Below, piece by piece: positions 10,048-18,314 of a DNA stretch of 64,000 nucleotides. The notes beneath the pieces are model-generated. The model saw only the letters and a list, made by a program, of their open reading frames with translations, was not told the DNA's origin and ran no database searches. Position 1 is the stretch's first letter. Every line of letters begins with the position of its first letter. The stretch is from the NCBI GenBank assembly GCA_900466575.1, contig UBMP01000016.1:470527-534526 (forward strand). The letters are read 5' to 3'. The position numbers were made by a program, and so were the translations under genes. This DNA is from Hyphomicrobiales bacterium (GTDB lineage: Bacteria; Pseudomonadota; Alphaproteobacteria; Rhizobiales; Rhizobiaceae).

Positions 10048-10114
10048 ACGGAAGCGATCTTTATGCTCCTACAGTCTCAGGGCGAGGTGCTTTTCCCGCG
10101 CCGGAGGATTTTTC

Positions 10115-10486
10115 ATGAAGACGTTTCTATTATCCGCCGTGTTCACAGCGGCTCTTGCTATTGCCGGCAACGCCTGCGCGGGAGGTCCCTTGACCCGCTG
10201 CGGTTGGGTCTCCAATCCGACACCCGGCAACTGGTATCTTTCAGACAGCGACGGCGACTGGACGCTGGCCACCCAGGGCAGTGATGAAGAAGCCATGGGA
10301 ATGGACGTCATCGGCGACATCAGCGCCGGCGACTACGAAGCGACAAACGGCAATTATGGCTATGCCTGCGGCTGCATGAAGGTCCGCGACGATCCGGCCA
10401 GCATGCGTATTCTCGAAGTGTTCAGCTTCCGCCAATCCAGCCTGTCGAAGTGCGCAAAAGACCCCAACCTGCCCTCGCCGCGCTGA
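10115..10486 (+). CDS. Small exported DUF4087-like protein
   Basis: A 123-residue protein with a signal peptide ending at NACA-GG near residue 22. The mature domain has LTRCGWVSNPTPGNWYLSDSDGDWTL followed by a CGCMKV segment, the pattern I associate with DUF4087. Four cysteines in the mature part may form disulfides. The function is unknown. It stands alone between the MarR-GNAT gene and the diguanylate cyclase. Confidence 0.75.
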   Translation: MKTFLLSAVFTAALAIAGNACAGGPLTRCGWVSNPTPGNWYLSDSDGDWTLATQGSDEEAMGMDVIGDISAGDYEATNGNYGYACGCMKVRDDPASMRILEVFSFRQSSLSKCAKDPNLPSPR

Positions 10487-10658
10487 GCGGATTTGTCACA
10501 CCGCCGTGTGCGAGAGTGAAACATATTCTTCTAATATCCGCTGACGGCTTGATAAACTTCTTTAGAGATTTAGGAGTAGATCAAGCCCCGCGCGTGGCGG
10601 CCGAGACCGTTTCGGTCACCGGAACAGACAGCCAGAACAGTTCGATTGAGGCAATCGC

Positions 10659-12248
10659 TTGACAACAGCAACCTTCCTGCTCGCGGTCATGTTGGCATTG
10701 GGCCTGATTGCCTGTGCCGCAGCATTTCGATCACCGCGAGCGCCGGGCAAGCCTGCGTTCATTCTGGCTGTCGTGTCTGCGCTCTGGTGGACCGCCATGG
10801 TGCTCCTGCGCTTTGGCACGCCTGATCTGCCATCGAAGGTGCTCTACAGCGAACTTGCCTGGTTCGGCATTGTCGGTGCGCCGATGTTCTGGTCGGCCGG
10901 CATCCTGAGCTATGCCGGTTACCGCCGGCTGGCGACACCCGCAGCAACCCTGTCAATCGCCCTCTACGCTGCACTCGCCGGCATTGCCGCCCTGACAAAC
11001 GACTGGCACCATGCGCTTTATACCGGCGTGACCAATGTTGTTCGGCCAACCTTCTCCCACGGCTGGCTGTTCCATATCCTCCTGACTGTCACCTATATCT
11101 TCATGATCTGGGCCTGCATCACGGCGATCAGCAGGCTGCAACTGTCGCAATCGCTTCACCGGCGGCAGCTTTCAGGCCTCGTAGCTGCGATGCTCATGCC
11201 ATGGCTTGCAAATTTCGCGTTCGTATTCTTCGAATTCCGTTTGTTCAACGACGATCCCACGCCTTTCGCCTTCAGCCTGACCTCGCTTGCCATGCTGATG
11301 ATGCAGGAACACGGGAAGCTGTTCGTCGCTCCGCCGATCGCCCGCGATGTCATCTTCAATGTTCTGCCCGATCCTGTAATCGTGGTGGACGGCGACGCCC
11401 GCGTCCTCGAAGTCAATCCGGCAGCGGGAAAACTGCCAGGCCTTGGCGAAGGCGCGGTTGGCACCATTCTGCCCCCAGGCCATCCTTTACGCACCTGGCT
11501 CGACCGCGAACTGCAAGTCATCGACCCGTTGTTGACCATCGCCGAAACCGAAACCACCTACGAAGTCTCCGTCCAGCGACTGGAGAAATGGGGCCGTGAC
11601 GGCTCTGTCATGGTCGTGCTGCGCGATGTCACGGCGCGAGAGGCTGCGCAGCAGCAACTGGCTGCGGCCTCCCGCGACCTTGCCGTACGCCTGAACGAGA
11701 ACCTTGCCCTGCAGAACAAGCTGTCTGAAGAGGCATCCCGCGACCACCTGACCGGGCTTTACAACCGCCGCCACGCCAGCAAGATCATCCCCGAATTCAT
11801 CGAGAGCAACGCACCCGGTCGCGCCATTGCCTTCGCCCTCATCGACCTCGACCATTTCAAGCAGGTTAACGACCAGTTCGGTCATGACATCGGCGACAGG
11901 GTCCTCGCCGGTTTTGCCAGTATCCTGCGCGACAACATGCCGAACGGCGGCTGCGCCTTCCGCTTCGGCGGCGAGGAATTCCTGGTGGCCATGCCCGGCG
12001 TCGAGGAGACCGAAGCTCTGATCTATGCGGCGCGCTGGCGTGCACGCCTCGCCAACGACGCCCCCACGCTGGCGCCCGGCTTCCGGCTGACATTCTCGGC
12101 CGGCATTGCCGTCTTCCCGCACCACGGCCAGTCTCTAAGCGCCTGCACCAAGGCCGCGGACATCGCCCTCTACGACGCCAAGGTTATGGGCCGGAATTGC
12201 GATGTCGCCTGGCGCGAGAAGAGCAGCCAGTTCCCCATCGCCTCCTGA
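10659..12248 (+). CDS. Membrane diguanylate cyclase (7TM-PAS-GGDEF)
   Basis: A 529-residue signalling protein. The first 220 residues hold about seven hydrophobic helices resembling the N-terminal sensor domain of some histidine kinases (HisKA_7TM). A PAS-like region follows at about 225-325 (LPDPVIVVDGDARVLEVNPAAG), then a coiled coil (EAAQQQLAAASRDLAVRLNENLALQNKL). The GGDEF domain begins DHLTGLYNRRH and has an active GGEEF site at residues 437-441, so it should make c-di-GMP. I see no RxxD inhibitory site just upstream, so product feedback is probably absent. Translation starts at TTG; no better ATG fits the first membrane helix. Confidence 0.88.
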   Translation: MTTATFLLAVMLALGLIACAAAFRSPRAPGKPAFILAVVSALWWTAMVLLRFGTPDLPSKVLYSELAWFGIVGAPMFWSAGILSYAGYRRLATPAATLSIALYAALAGIAALTNDWHHALYTGVTNVVRPTFSHGWLFHILLTVTYIFMIWACITAISRLQLSQSLHRRQLSGLVAAMLMPWLANFAFVFFEFRLFNDDPTPFAFSLTSLAMLMMQEHGKLFVAPPIARDVIFNVLPDPVIVVDGDARVLEVNPAAGKLPGLGEGAVGTILPPGHPLRTWLDRELQVIDPLLTIAETETTYEVSVQRLEKWGRDGSVMVVLRDVTAREAAQQQLAAASRDLAVRLNENLALQNKLSEEASRDHLTGLYNRRHASKIIPEFIESNAPGRAIAFALIDLDHFKQVNDQFGHDIGDRVLAGFASILRDNMPNGGCAFRFGGEEFLVAMPGVEETEALIYAARWRARLANDAPTLAPGFRLTFSAGIAVFPHHGQSLSACTKAADIALYDAKVMGRNCDVAWREKSSQFPIAS

Positions 12249-12271
12249 CGACCGGCGGACGGCAAGGGTGT

Positions 12272-12736
12272 TCACTCGGCATAATTGACCGGCAGTGCCA
12301 GACCCGACTTCAGATTCTCCATCGAGATGGAAGCCGAAACGTCGAATAGCGAGATGTTGCGCACGATCTGCTTGTAGACCGTGTCGTAATGCTCGGCGCT
12401 CGGTAGCACGATTTTCAGGATATAGTCGAAAGACCCCGTCACCCGATGTGCCTCGACGATTTCTGGAATGGCGGAAATGATGCGGCGAAATTCGTCGATC
12501 CAGGCATCGTTGTGCGTCGCCGTCTTGACGAGCGCGAAGACGGTTGTCGGCACGCCCATCTTGTGTCGGTCAAGCACCGCCACGCGACGCGCCACATAGC
12601 CCCCCTCCTCCAGTCGCTGGATACGCCGCGAACAGGCGGAGACCGACAGGCTGACCTCGTCGGCGATCGCGGCCACGGACAGTCCCGCATCTTCCTGCAA
12701 CAGCCGCAGGATCTTTCGGTCGCGATCGTCGAGCAT
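12272..12736 (-). CDS. Lrp/AsnC family transcriptional regulator
   Basis: A 154-residue regulator. The N-terminal helix-turn-helix is LDDRDRKILRLLQEDAGLSVAAIADEVSLSVSACSRRIQRLEEGG, and the C-terminal RAM ligand domain contains the usual VTGSFDYILKIVLPS strand. The start at 12736 follows a strong GGGAGGGGAC ribosome site; the frame continues upstream to 12904 without one. It is divergent from the aspartate/glutamate racemase gene. The shared 182-bp promoter holds TTTGCA boxes spaced about three helical turns apart, as expected for Lrp-type binding. A role in controlling the racemase in response to an amino acid is inferred. Confidence 0.9.
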   Translation of the reverse strand: MLDDRDRKILRLLQEDAGLSVAAIADEVSLSVSACSRRIQRLEEGGYVARRVAVLDRHKMGVPTTVFALVKTATHNDAWIDEFRRIISAIPEIVEAHRVTGSFDYILKIVLPSAEHYDTVYKQIVRNISLFDVSASISMENLKSGLALPVNYAE

Positions 12737-12783
12737 GTCCCCTCCCGCTCCTTTCAAATTGCGCCAGATCAAGGCGCGCATCG

Positions 12784-12897
12784 TTTGCGCTCGCGTATAG
12801 GTGCGCCGAAAATATTTGCACGGTTTCATCCGAATCGCAAAATCTTTGCAAACAATTCGCCCTGCGCGTCGGGCATATTTGCACCATCCTACGCAAA
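12784..12897. promoter_or_regulatory. Helically phased TTTGC boxes between lrp-like and racemase genes
   Basis: TTTGC(A) occurs at 12784, 12815, 12845 and 12878, spaced 31, 30 and 33 bp, with an inverted copy (GCAAAC) at 12893-12897. The three inner copies share an AATATTTGCA-like context. Spacing of about three helical turns puts them on one face of the DNA, as with Lrp/AsnC octamers. They fill the gap between the two divergent genes. Confidence 0.5.
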
Positions 12898-12918
12898 CGC
12901 GCAATTTGAGGGACTGAA

Positions 12919-13638
12919 ATGAAGAAGATCGGCGTCATCGGCGGCATGAGCTTTGAAAGCACCGCAATTTACTATCGCATGATCAACGAGCAGGTCCGCG
13001 CTGAACTCGGCGGCCTCAGCTCCGCAGAAATCCTGATCCATTCCGTCAATTTCGCCGACATCGTCGCTCTGCAAAAGGCTGGCGACTGGGCCGAAGCTGC
13101 CGAGCGCCTGGCCAAATCCGCCGCCAATCTGGAAAAGGCCGGCGCAGACTGCATCCTCATTGCCACGAACACGATGCACAAGGTTGCCGACGAAGTCGCC
13201 CGCCATATTCATGTGCCGCTGATCAACATCATCGACGTCACCGCCGATGCGCTGAAGGCAAAGCATGCCAAAAAGCCGCTGCTGCTCGCGACACGCTACA
13301 CGATGGAAGACGGCTTCTATGCCGATCACATGGCCCGTCACGGTCTCACCCTGATGACACCCGACCATCTCGGTCGCGTCATCATCCATGACGTGATCTT
13401 CAACGAACTCTGCGCCGGTCATGTTTCGGATGCATCGCGCAAGCGCGTCATCGAAATCATTGCCAAGGCGAAGGATGCGGGCGCCGACAGCGTCATCCTC
13501 GGCTGCACGGAAATCTGCATGTTGATCGAACCGTCGATGAGTCCGCTTCCGACGGTGGATTCCACAGCCATCCATGCCGCCGCCGCCGTCAACTTCTCCT
13601 TGGCGGGCCTGCGCGCCGAAATGATCGAAGCCGCCTGA
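12919..13638 (+). CDS. Aspartate/glutamate racemase family protein (YgeA-like)
   Basis: A 239-residue racemase of the Asp/Glu/hydantoin superfamily. In the canonical enzymes two cysteines abstract protons on opposite faces. Here the first position is T83 in IATNTMH and the second is C196 in LGCTEIC. The same Thr/Cys pair is known from Escherichia coli YgeA (EcL-DER), which converts the L-form to the D-form preferentially. The other conserved segments GVIGGMSFEST and NFADI are intact. It is divergent from an Lrp/AsnC gene, so substrate-induced expression by an amino acid is likely. A strong terminator follows at 13666-13702. Confidence 0.9.
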   Translation: MKKIGVIGGMSFESTAIYYRMINEQVRAELGGLSSAEILIHSVNFADIVALQKAGDWAEAAERLAKSAANLEKAGADCILIATNTMHKVADEVARHIHVPLINIIDVTADALKAKHAKKPLLLATRYTMEDGFYADHMARHGLTLMTPDHLGRVIIHDVIFNELCAGHVSDASRKRVIEIIAKAKDAGADSVILGCTEICMLIEPSMSPLPTVDSTAIHAAAAVNFSLAGLRAEMIEAA

Positions 13639-13665
13639 AACGACTTCGATGCCTCGTGAGTGGAA

Positions 13666-13702
13666 CGGAAAAGGCCGCCGGGCGCCACGGCGGCCTTTTC
13701 CG
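13666..13702 (+). terminator. Rho-independent terminator after the racemase
   Basis: A perfect 14-bp stem (13666-13679 with 13689-13702) closes a 9-nt loop. The right arm carries TTTTCC, so the U-run is short and partly within the stem. It lies 28 bp past the stop codon. Confidence 0.7.
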
Positions 13703-13841
13703 TCATTACACCTCCGAGCGGTTGGAAAAACCTGTTGCGCCCTCGTCATATTGCTGGAGTAATGCCGCCTTGGCACTTTCCGGGCGCAGACTTGCGCACA
13801 TGGTCGACGTCAAAGGCAACCACATCTGGAGGGATTGGACG

Positions 13842-15356
13842 ATGAAGCGATTTTCCAAACTGGGAGGCGCATTGCTCGGCGCAACGATGCTCTGTTCGGC
13901 GGTCGTCACCGCAGCTCAGGCCGAGACGGTCAAGATCACCTTCCTCGGCGTCGGCGACGTCTACAATTTCGATGGCGGCAAGACACGCGGCGGCCTCGCA
14001 CGCATGAACGCCGTGGCCAAGGCCGAGAAGGCCGCCAACCCGAACACGATCTATGTGTTTGACGGCGACATGCTCTCGCCCTCGCTTCTCTCCGGCCTCG
14101 ACAGGGGCCAGAACATGATCGACCTCACCAACATAGTGCCCTTCGATCTCGCCGTTCCCGGCAACCATGAATTCGACTTCGGCACGCAGAACTTCCTCGC
14201 CAAGATGAAGGCCTCGAAATACCCGTGGGCCGCCATCAACATCACCGCTGGCGACGGCAAGCCGATCGAAGGCCTCGGCGGCGTCATGATAAAGGACGTC
14301 GCCGGCGTGAAGATCGCGCTGATCCCCGTCGCCCAGGACACCTCGCCAGAAGTCGCAACCACCGACGACTGGAAGTTCGAATCGAGCGTCGAGACTGCGG
14401 TGACGGCGGCAAAGAAGGCCCGCAAGGAGGGTGCCGATCTCGTCGTCGGCGTCGTGCAGACCCCGCATTCGCAGGACCAGCTGATGTTTGCGTCCAAGGC
14501 CTTCGACGTCATTCTGTCCGGCGACGACCACGATATCGTGATGCAGTATAACGGCATAACGGCCTATATCGACACATCGATCGACGCCAACTACATGATC
14601 CCGCTCGACCTCAACGTGAATGTCGAGGAGAAGGACGGCAAGCGCAAGGTGAGCTGGGAGCCGATCTTCCGCTTCATCGACACCGCCACCGTCAAGCCCG
14701 ATCCGGAAACGCAGACCAAGGTGGACGAGTTCAAGAAGGAACTCTCCAAGGAACTCGACGTCCCGGTGGGCAAGTCGGAAGTGGCCCTCGACAGCCGCCG
14801 CAACATGGTTCGCACGCAGGAAACCACGATGGGCAACCTGATTGCCGACGCGCTGAAGGATGCAACGGGCGCGGACGCCACGATCATCAATGGCGGCGGC
14901 ATCCGCGGCGACAAGCAATATTCCGCCAATATCGACGTGACGCGCAAGGACGTCCTGAGTGAGCTGCCATTTGGCAACAAGACGGTTCTGGTTGAACTGA
15001 CCGGCAAGCAGATTCTCGACGGCCTTGAAAACGGCTTCTCGCTGATTGAGGACGGCGCCGGCCGCTTCCCGCAGGTTTCCGGCATGAAGATCGTTGCCGA
15101 TCCGAAAGCGCCGAAGGGCAAGCGCGTCGTCTCGGTGACCATCGATGACAAGCCGCTTGATCCCGCCGCCACCTATAAGATCGCCACCAACGACTACATG
15201 CTGAGCGGGGGTGACGGCTACACTGCCTTCACCGGAGGCAAGGTTCTGGTCGATGCAAACAACGGCAAGCTGATGGCCAATGACGTGATGGTCTATATCC
15301 GCAAGGTCGGCACGGTGAAGACCGGCGTCGAAGGCCGGATCACCTTCAAGCAGTAG
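13842..15356 (+). CDS. Periplasmic UshA-like metallophosphoesterase / 5'-nucleotidase
   Basis: A 504-residue exported protein with a signal peptide (cleaved after AAQA, about residue 28). An N-terminal calcineurin-like domain is followed by a C-terminal 5'-nucleotidase substrate domain containing NGGGIRGD and NDYMLSGGDGYTAF. Such enzymes hydrolyse nucleotides or UDP-sugars in the periplasm. Several metal-site residues differ: the first motif reads GDVY instead of DxH, and the GHxH position reads GDDH, while GNHEFD is intact. The chosen start follows GGAGGGA; the frame extends to 13656 upstream across the racemase terminator, which argues against a longer protein. Substrate and metal content are uncertain. 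Confidence 0.85.
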   Translation: MKRFSKLGGALLGATMLCSAVVTAAQAETVKITFLGVGDVYNFDGGKTRGGLARMNAVAKAEKAANPNTIYVFDGDMLSPSLLSGLDRGQNMIDLTNIVPFDLAVPGNHEFDFGTQNFLAKMKASKYPWAAINITAGDGKPIEGLGGVMIKDVAGVKIALIPVAQDTSPEVATTDDWKFESSVETAVTAAKKARKEGADLVVGVVQTPHSQDQLMFASKAFDVILSGDDHDIVMQYNGITAYIDTSIDANYMIPLDLNVNVEEKDGKRKVSWEPIFRFIDTATVKPDPETQTKVDEFKKELSKELDVPVGKSEVALDSRRNMVRTQETTMGNLIADALKDATGADATIINGGGIRGDKQYSANIDVTRKDVLSELPFGNKTVLVELTGKQILDGLENGFSLIEDGAGRFPQVSGMKIVADPKAPKGKRVVSVTIDDKPLDPAATYKIATNDYMLSGGDGYTAFTGGKVLVDANNGKLMANDVMVYIRKVGTVKTGVEGRITFKQ

Positions 15357-15484
15357 ACGCTGGTCTCGATTGCGAGAGAGGCCGGCGATACCGCCTGCCC
15401 CTTTCTCGTCAGGTGCAAGCCGCCATATCCTAATGCCCCGTTATCCCGAAGCCCTCATGTCACGTGCTGGGCCGGTTGGCAGCC

Positions 15485-16285
15485 TTATTTAAGGACGCCC
15501 TTGGTGAGGAACACGGACGAAATCAGCCCGTCGCGCGCCTGAGGACCAGCTCCGATGGCCGAGCCTTGATCGAACTGGATGAGGCGGGCGAACACAACGG
15601 TGTCCTTACCGCGCGTTGCCCATCCGACGAACCAGCCGAAGGGCTTCGTCAGCTTGCCGTCAGCGCCCTTCACCCCGCCAGAACCGGTTTTCCCATAAAC
15701 GCGCCAGTCCCCCTTCATGCCCTGATCAAGAATCGCAGTCGTCTCCGACACGGCCTTGTCGCTGACAGGAAGATCATGATGGATCAGCTTGCGGATGAAC
15801 CCGGCCTGTTCCTTCGGGGAGATCTGCAGCGACGAACTAAGCCAGGCATGAGTCAAGCCGTTGTTCTGAGCCGGATCGCCGGAAACGTCCTGATTGCCGT
15901 AATCGAACGCCTTGACGTAATGCGCGAATTTTTCAGGGCCAAGCCGAAGTGTCACCTGCTGTGAATACCAGACCACGGAATCCCGCATCCAGCTCGCGGG
16001 CGTTTGCGAATGCCGCCATTGGGGAAGAAAGTCGGCATAGCCCTTCTTGAAGGGCAGAACCGGCTTGTCAGGTGACTCCAGAATACCACTATCAAACCCC
16101 ATCAGGCTGATCGCAATCTTGAACGTCGACGCGGGTGACATGCGTCGATCGCAATCACCCTCGTCGAGGAGAGGCTTGCCCGTATCCGCCGAGACGATCA
16201 ATGTGCATACGACATTCGTCTGCGCCCGGGACGCGGTCGCGCCCAAGGACAAGAAGATGCAAGCGGACAATAGCAAGGTCTTCAT
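15485..16285 (-). CDS. Class D (OXA-type) beta-lactamase
   Basis: A 266-residue exported serine beta-lactamase. All class D motifs are present: S53-T-F-K56 (acylation site and carboxylated lysine), S103-V-V, Y129-G-N131 and K199-T-G201. The signal peptide runs to about residue 21 (ATASRA-Q). The start at 16285 follows GGGAGA. It is expected to open penicillins and perhaps cephalosporins in the periplasm. The gene sits among core genes beside pdxJ with no integron, insertion sequence or plasmid mark nearby, so it looks like a resident chromosomal gene. Spectrum cannot be inferred from sequence alone. Confidence 0.92.
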   Translation of the reverse strand: MKTLLLSACIFLSLGATASRAQTNVVCTLIVSADTGKPLLDEGDCDRRMSPASTFKIAISLMGFDSGILESPDKPVLPFKKGYADFLPQWRHSQTPASWMRDSVVWYSQQVTLRLGPEKFAHYVKAFDYGNQDVSGDPAQNNGLTHAWLSSSLQISPKEQAGFIRKLIHHDLPVSDKAVSETTAILDQGMKGDWRVYGKTGSGGVKGADGKLTKPFGWFVGWATRGKDTVVFARLIQFDQGSAIGAGPQARDGLISSVFLTKGVLK

Positions 16286-16405
16286 CTGGTTCTCCCGCAT
16301 GGCCTCCCGCGCATACCGGCGCAGCGCTTTGCAGGATCACGCTCGAGGCGGCGCTTTTGTGACGGAATTGATGCTCTCCACCGATAGGGCGGTCGATATC
16401 GAGGG

Positions 16406-17158
16406 TCAGACCTTCTCTCCGCATGCACGGCGATAACGCCGAACGGTCTCCGCCATGCCGTAGACGAGCGCATCCGCCGTCAGGCCATGCCCGATGGACA
16501 CCTCCGCCAGCGAAGGAATGTGGCGCGCCAGGAGCGGCAGGTTGTCCACCGTAAGATCGTGTCCGGCGTTGACGCCAAGGCCGAGTTCGGCGGCCAGCGC
16601 TGCCGTTTGGCCGAATTCGGCCGCAATCTTTTCAGCCTTCGCCGGATCGTCGAAACAGCCGCCATAGGGTCCGGTATAAAGCTCGATGCGATCGGCACCG
16701 ACCGCGCGCGCGATCTCAAGCGCCTCCCTGTCCGGAACGCCATCAGCGAAAAGCGACACGCGGAATCCGCCGGCCTTCAGGCGCCGGCACACCGTCGTCA
16801 AACGTTCCCGGTTGGCGCGAAAGTCCCAGCCGTGATCGGATGTCGCCTGGCTCGGGTCGTCCGGCACCAGGGTTACCTGCTCCGGCTGATGCGTCTCGAC
16901 CAGTTCGAGGAAATCGTCGGTCGGGTAGCCCTCTATGTTGAACTCGGCTTCAGGGAACTCGTCGTCGATCAGCGCGCGAATCGCCGGCACGTCCGTGAAA
17001 CGGATATGCCGCTGGTCGGGACGCGGATGAACCGTTAGTCCATGCGCGCCGGCTTCCAGTGCGACGCGGCCGATGCCGATTACGCTCGGCCAGGGCAGAT
17101 CGCGCCGGTTGCGCAGCATGGCAATCGCATTGAGGTTCACCGAAAGCTTGGCAGTCAT
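16406..17158 (-). CDS. pdxJ: Pyridoxine 5'-phosphate synthase
   Basis: A 250-residue TIM-barrel enzyme that condenses 1-deoxy-xylulose 5-phosphate with 3-amino-2-oxopropyl phosphate, the final ring-closing step of the DXP-dependent vitamin B6 route. The N-terminus [18 protein letters not shown] and the segments [34 protein letters not shown] and [13 protein letters not shown] are family hallmarks. The frame opens at 17173; the ATG at 17158 matches the usual N-terminus better. It lies on the same strand as the beta-lactamase, about 120 bp upstream of it. Confidence 0.96.
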   Translation of the reverse strand: MTAKLSVNLNAIAMLRNRRDLPWPSVIGIGRVALEAGAHGLTVHPRPDQRHIRFTDVPAIRALIDDEFPEAEFNIEGYPTDDFLELVETHQPEQVTLVPDDPSQATSDHGWDFRANRERLTTVCRRLKAGGFRVSLFADGVPDREALEIARAVGADRIELYTGPYGGCFDDPAKAEKIAAEFGQTAALAAELGLGVNAGHDLTVDNLPLLARHIPSLAEVSIGHGLTADALVYGMAETVRRYRRACGEKV

Positions 17159-17558
17159 GGGCATTTCATCCATTCAGTCATAACGAACATCTGACGGTAA
17201 CCATAAAGGACGGCGAATTTTCGCGCCAGACGCAATCGATTGATGACCCATCTCGCGGATTCATGTGTCTTCGCTGCCAAATGGCCAATCGGGCACTTTT
17301 GCAGGAATTACACGGATTCGGGTTATTACGTGAAATGCAGGCCGGATTGCGGTCGAACCCGCCCCCGCCACATTGCGCAAAGGGTCGAGACGTATATTCT
17401 CAAACTGCGAGATGGCGGGACCTGATGTCGCTTGAGACGGCGATGTGTCGATTATGGAAATATATTTGGAATAAAATATGGCGATCCCATACCAAATGCT
17501 TCAATATTCGAAACATCTGCCGGTCTCTGGCAACGACTGACTGAAAGCGGGAACATTC
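17159..17558. other. Gene-free interval of about 400 bp, AT-rich toward the right
   Basis: I find no credible coding frame, tRNA or known RNA here. The right-hand third (17440-17510) is distinctly AT-rich and holds an inverted repeat described separately. The interval is bounded by pdxJ (minus) and the MerR/LuxR hybrid (plus) and therefore carries both promoters. Confidence 0.6.
17464..17497 (+). promoter_or_regulatory. Nested inverted repeat upstream of the MerR/LuxR hybrid
   Basis: ATTTGG (17464-17469) pairs with CCAAAT (17492-17497), and inside it TATGG (17477-17481) pairs with CCATA (17487-17491). The block is 62-95 bp before the start codon in AT-rich DNA. An autoregulatory site is possible. 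Confidence 0.35.
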
Positions 17559-18257
17559 ATGTCAGACGGCAGAAAAGAAAGCTTGCGGAGCCCTGTTGCC
17601 CCGAGCAAACCTGTTGCCAAAACCCCTGATAGAATTGGGTTTTTGCCCGATATCGATCTGCCGCCCAGCCTGCCTGCATATGGCATCGGCATCGCAGAAA
17701 TGGCCAACGCTTTCGGTGTCACACACCGCACTCTGCACTTCTACGAGGAAAAAAACCTGATTGCGGCCGGCCGCTCGGGCTTGATGCGCGTCTACGACCG
17801 CAAGCAGGCCGCCCGGATGGCGATCATCAATGCGTGCCGCGAGACAGGCATGCCGGTGGCCCTCATTCAGGAACTTATGGAAGCGCTGGACCGGGCCCAC
17901 ACCCAGGAAGAGGCGGATAATCTCTTTCTGCAGGCGCTCGAGACCCGCCGGCGCGAACTGATGGCCGAACAGTCGACCATGCTGCGCCAGATGCATCGCA
18001 TCAACGATCTGATCGAGCAGGCTGCGGGGATTCCGGACAATGCGAATGACAATTTCGAGGCCTCGGACTTCGAGCCGCGCGAACTTCATTGCCTGGCGCT
18101 GATGTCGGAGGGCTATGCCCCTGCCCGGCTGTCGCGCGCCCTCGGTCTCGACATTGCCGAGATCGCCGAACTGGAAAACTCCATCATCCGCAAGTTCGGT
18201 GCCAACAACCGCTTCCAGGCGGTCGCCAAGGCTGTCCTACTCGGCATCATCAAGTAA
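17559..18257 (+). CDS. Hybrid regulator: MerR-type N-terminus, LuxR-like C-terminus
   Basis: A 232-residue DNA-binding protein with two different helix-turn-helix regions. After a flexible N-terminus, residues 42-75 read YGIGIAEMANAFGVTHRTLHFYEEKNLI, a clear MerR recognition domain. It continues with a MerR-like helical region and a coiled coil to about 150. From about 168, FEPRELHCLALMSEGYAPARLSRALGLDIAEIAELENSIIRKFGANNRFQAVAKA has the layout of a GerE/LuxR domain. No cysteine-based metal site of the MerR type is seen. The ligand and targets are unknown, and no operon partner is adjacent. Confidence 0.8.
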   Translation: MSDGRKESLRSPVAPSKPVAKTPDRIGFLPDIDLPPSLPAYGIGIAEMANAFGVTHRTLHFYEEKNLIAAGRSGLMRVYDRKQAARMAIINACRETGMPVALIQELMEALDRAHTQEEADNLFLQALETRRRELMAEQSTMLRQMHRINDLIEQAAGIPDNANDNFEASDFEPRELHCLALMSEGYAPARLSRALGLDIAEIAELENSIIRKFGANNRFQAVAKAVLLGIIK

Positions 18258-18314
18258 TCCGCGCAGTTCCGGAAACGATTGCGGGGTTTTCGTCCGCGCC
18301 GCGCAATCACGGCC

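Noticed and set aside
10450..10662. A 70-codon frame between the DUF4087-like gene and the diguanylate cyclase
   Set aside because: It overlaps the end of the DUF4087-like gene, has no ribosome site and no protein-like features.
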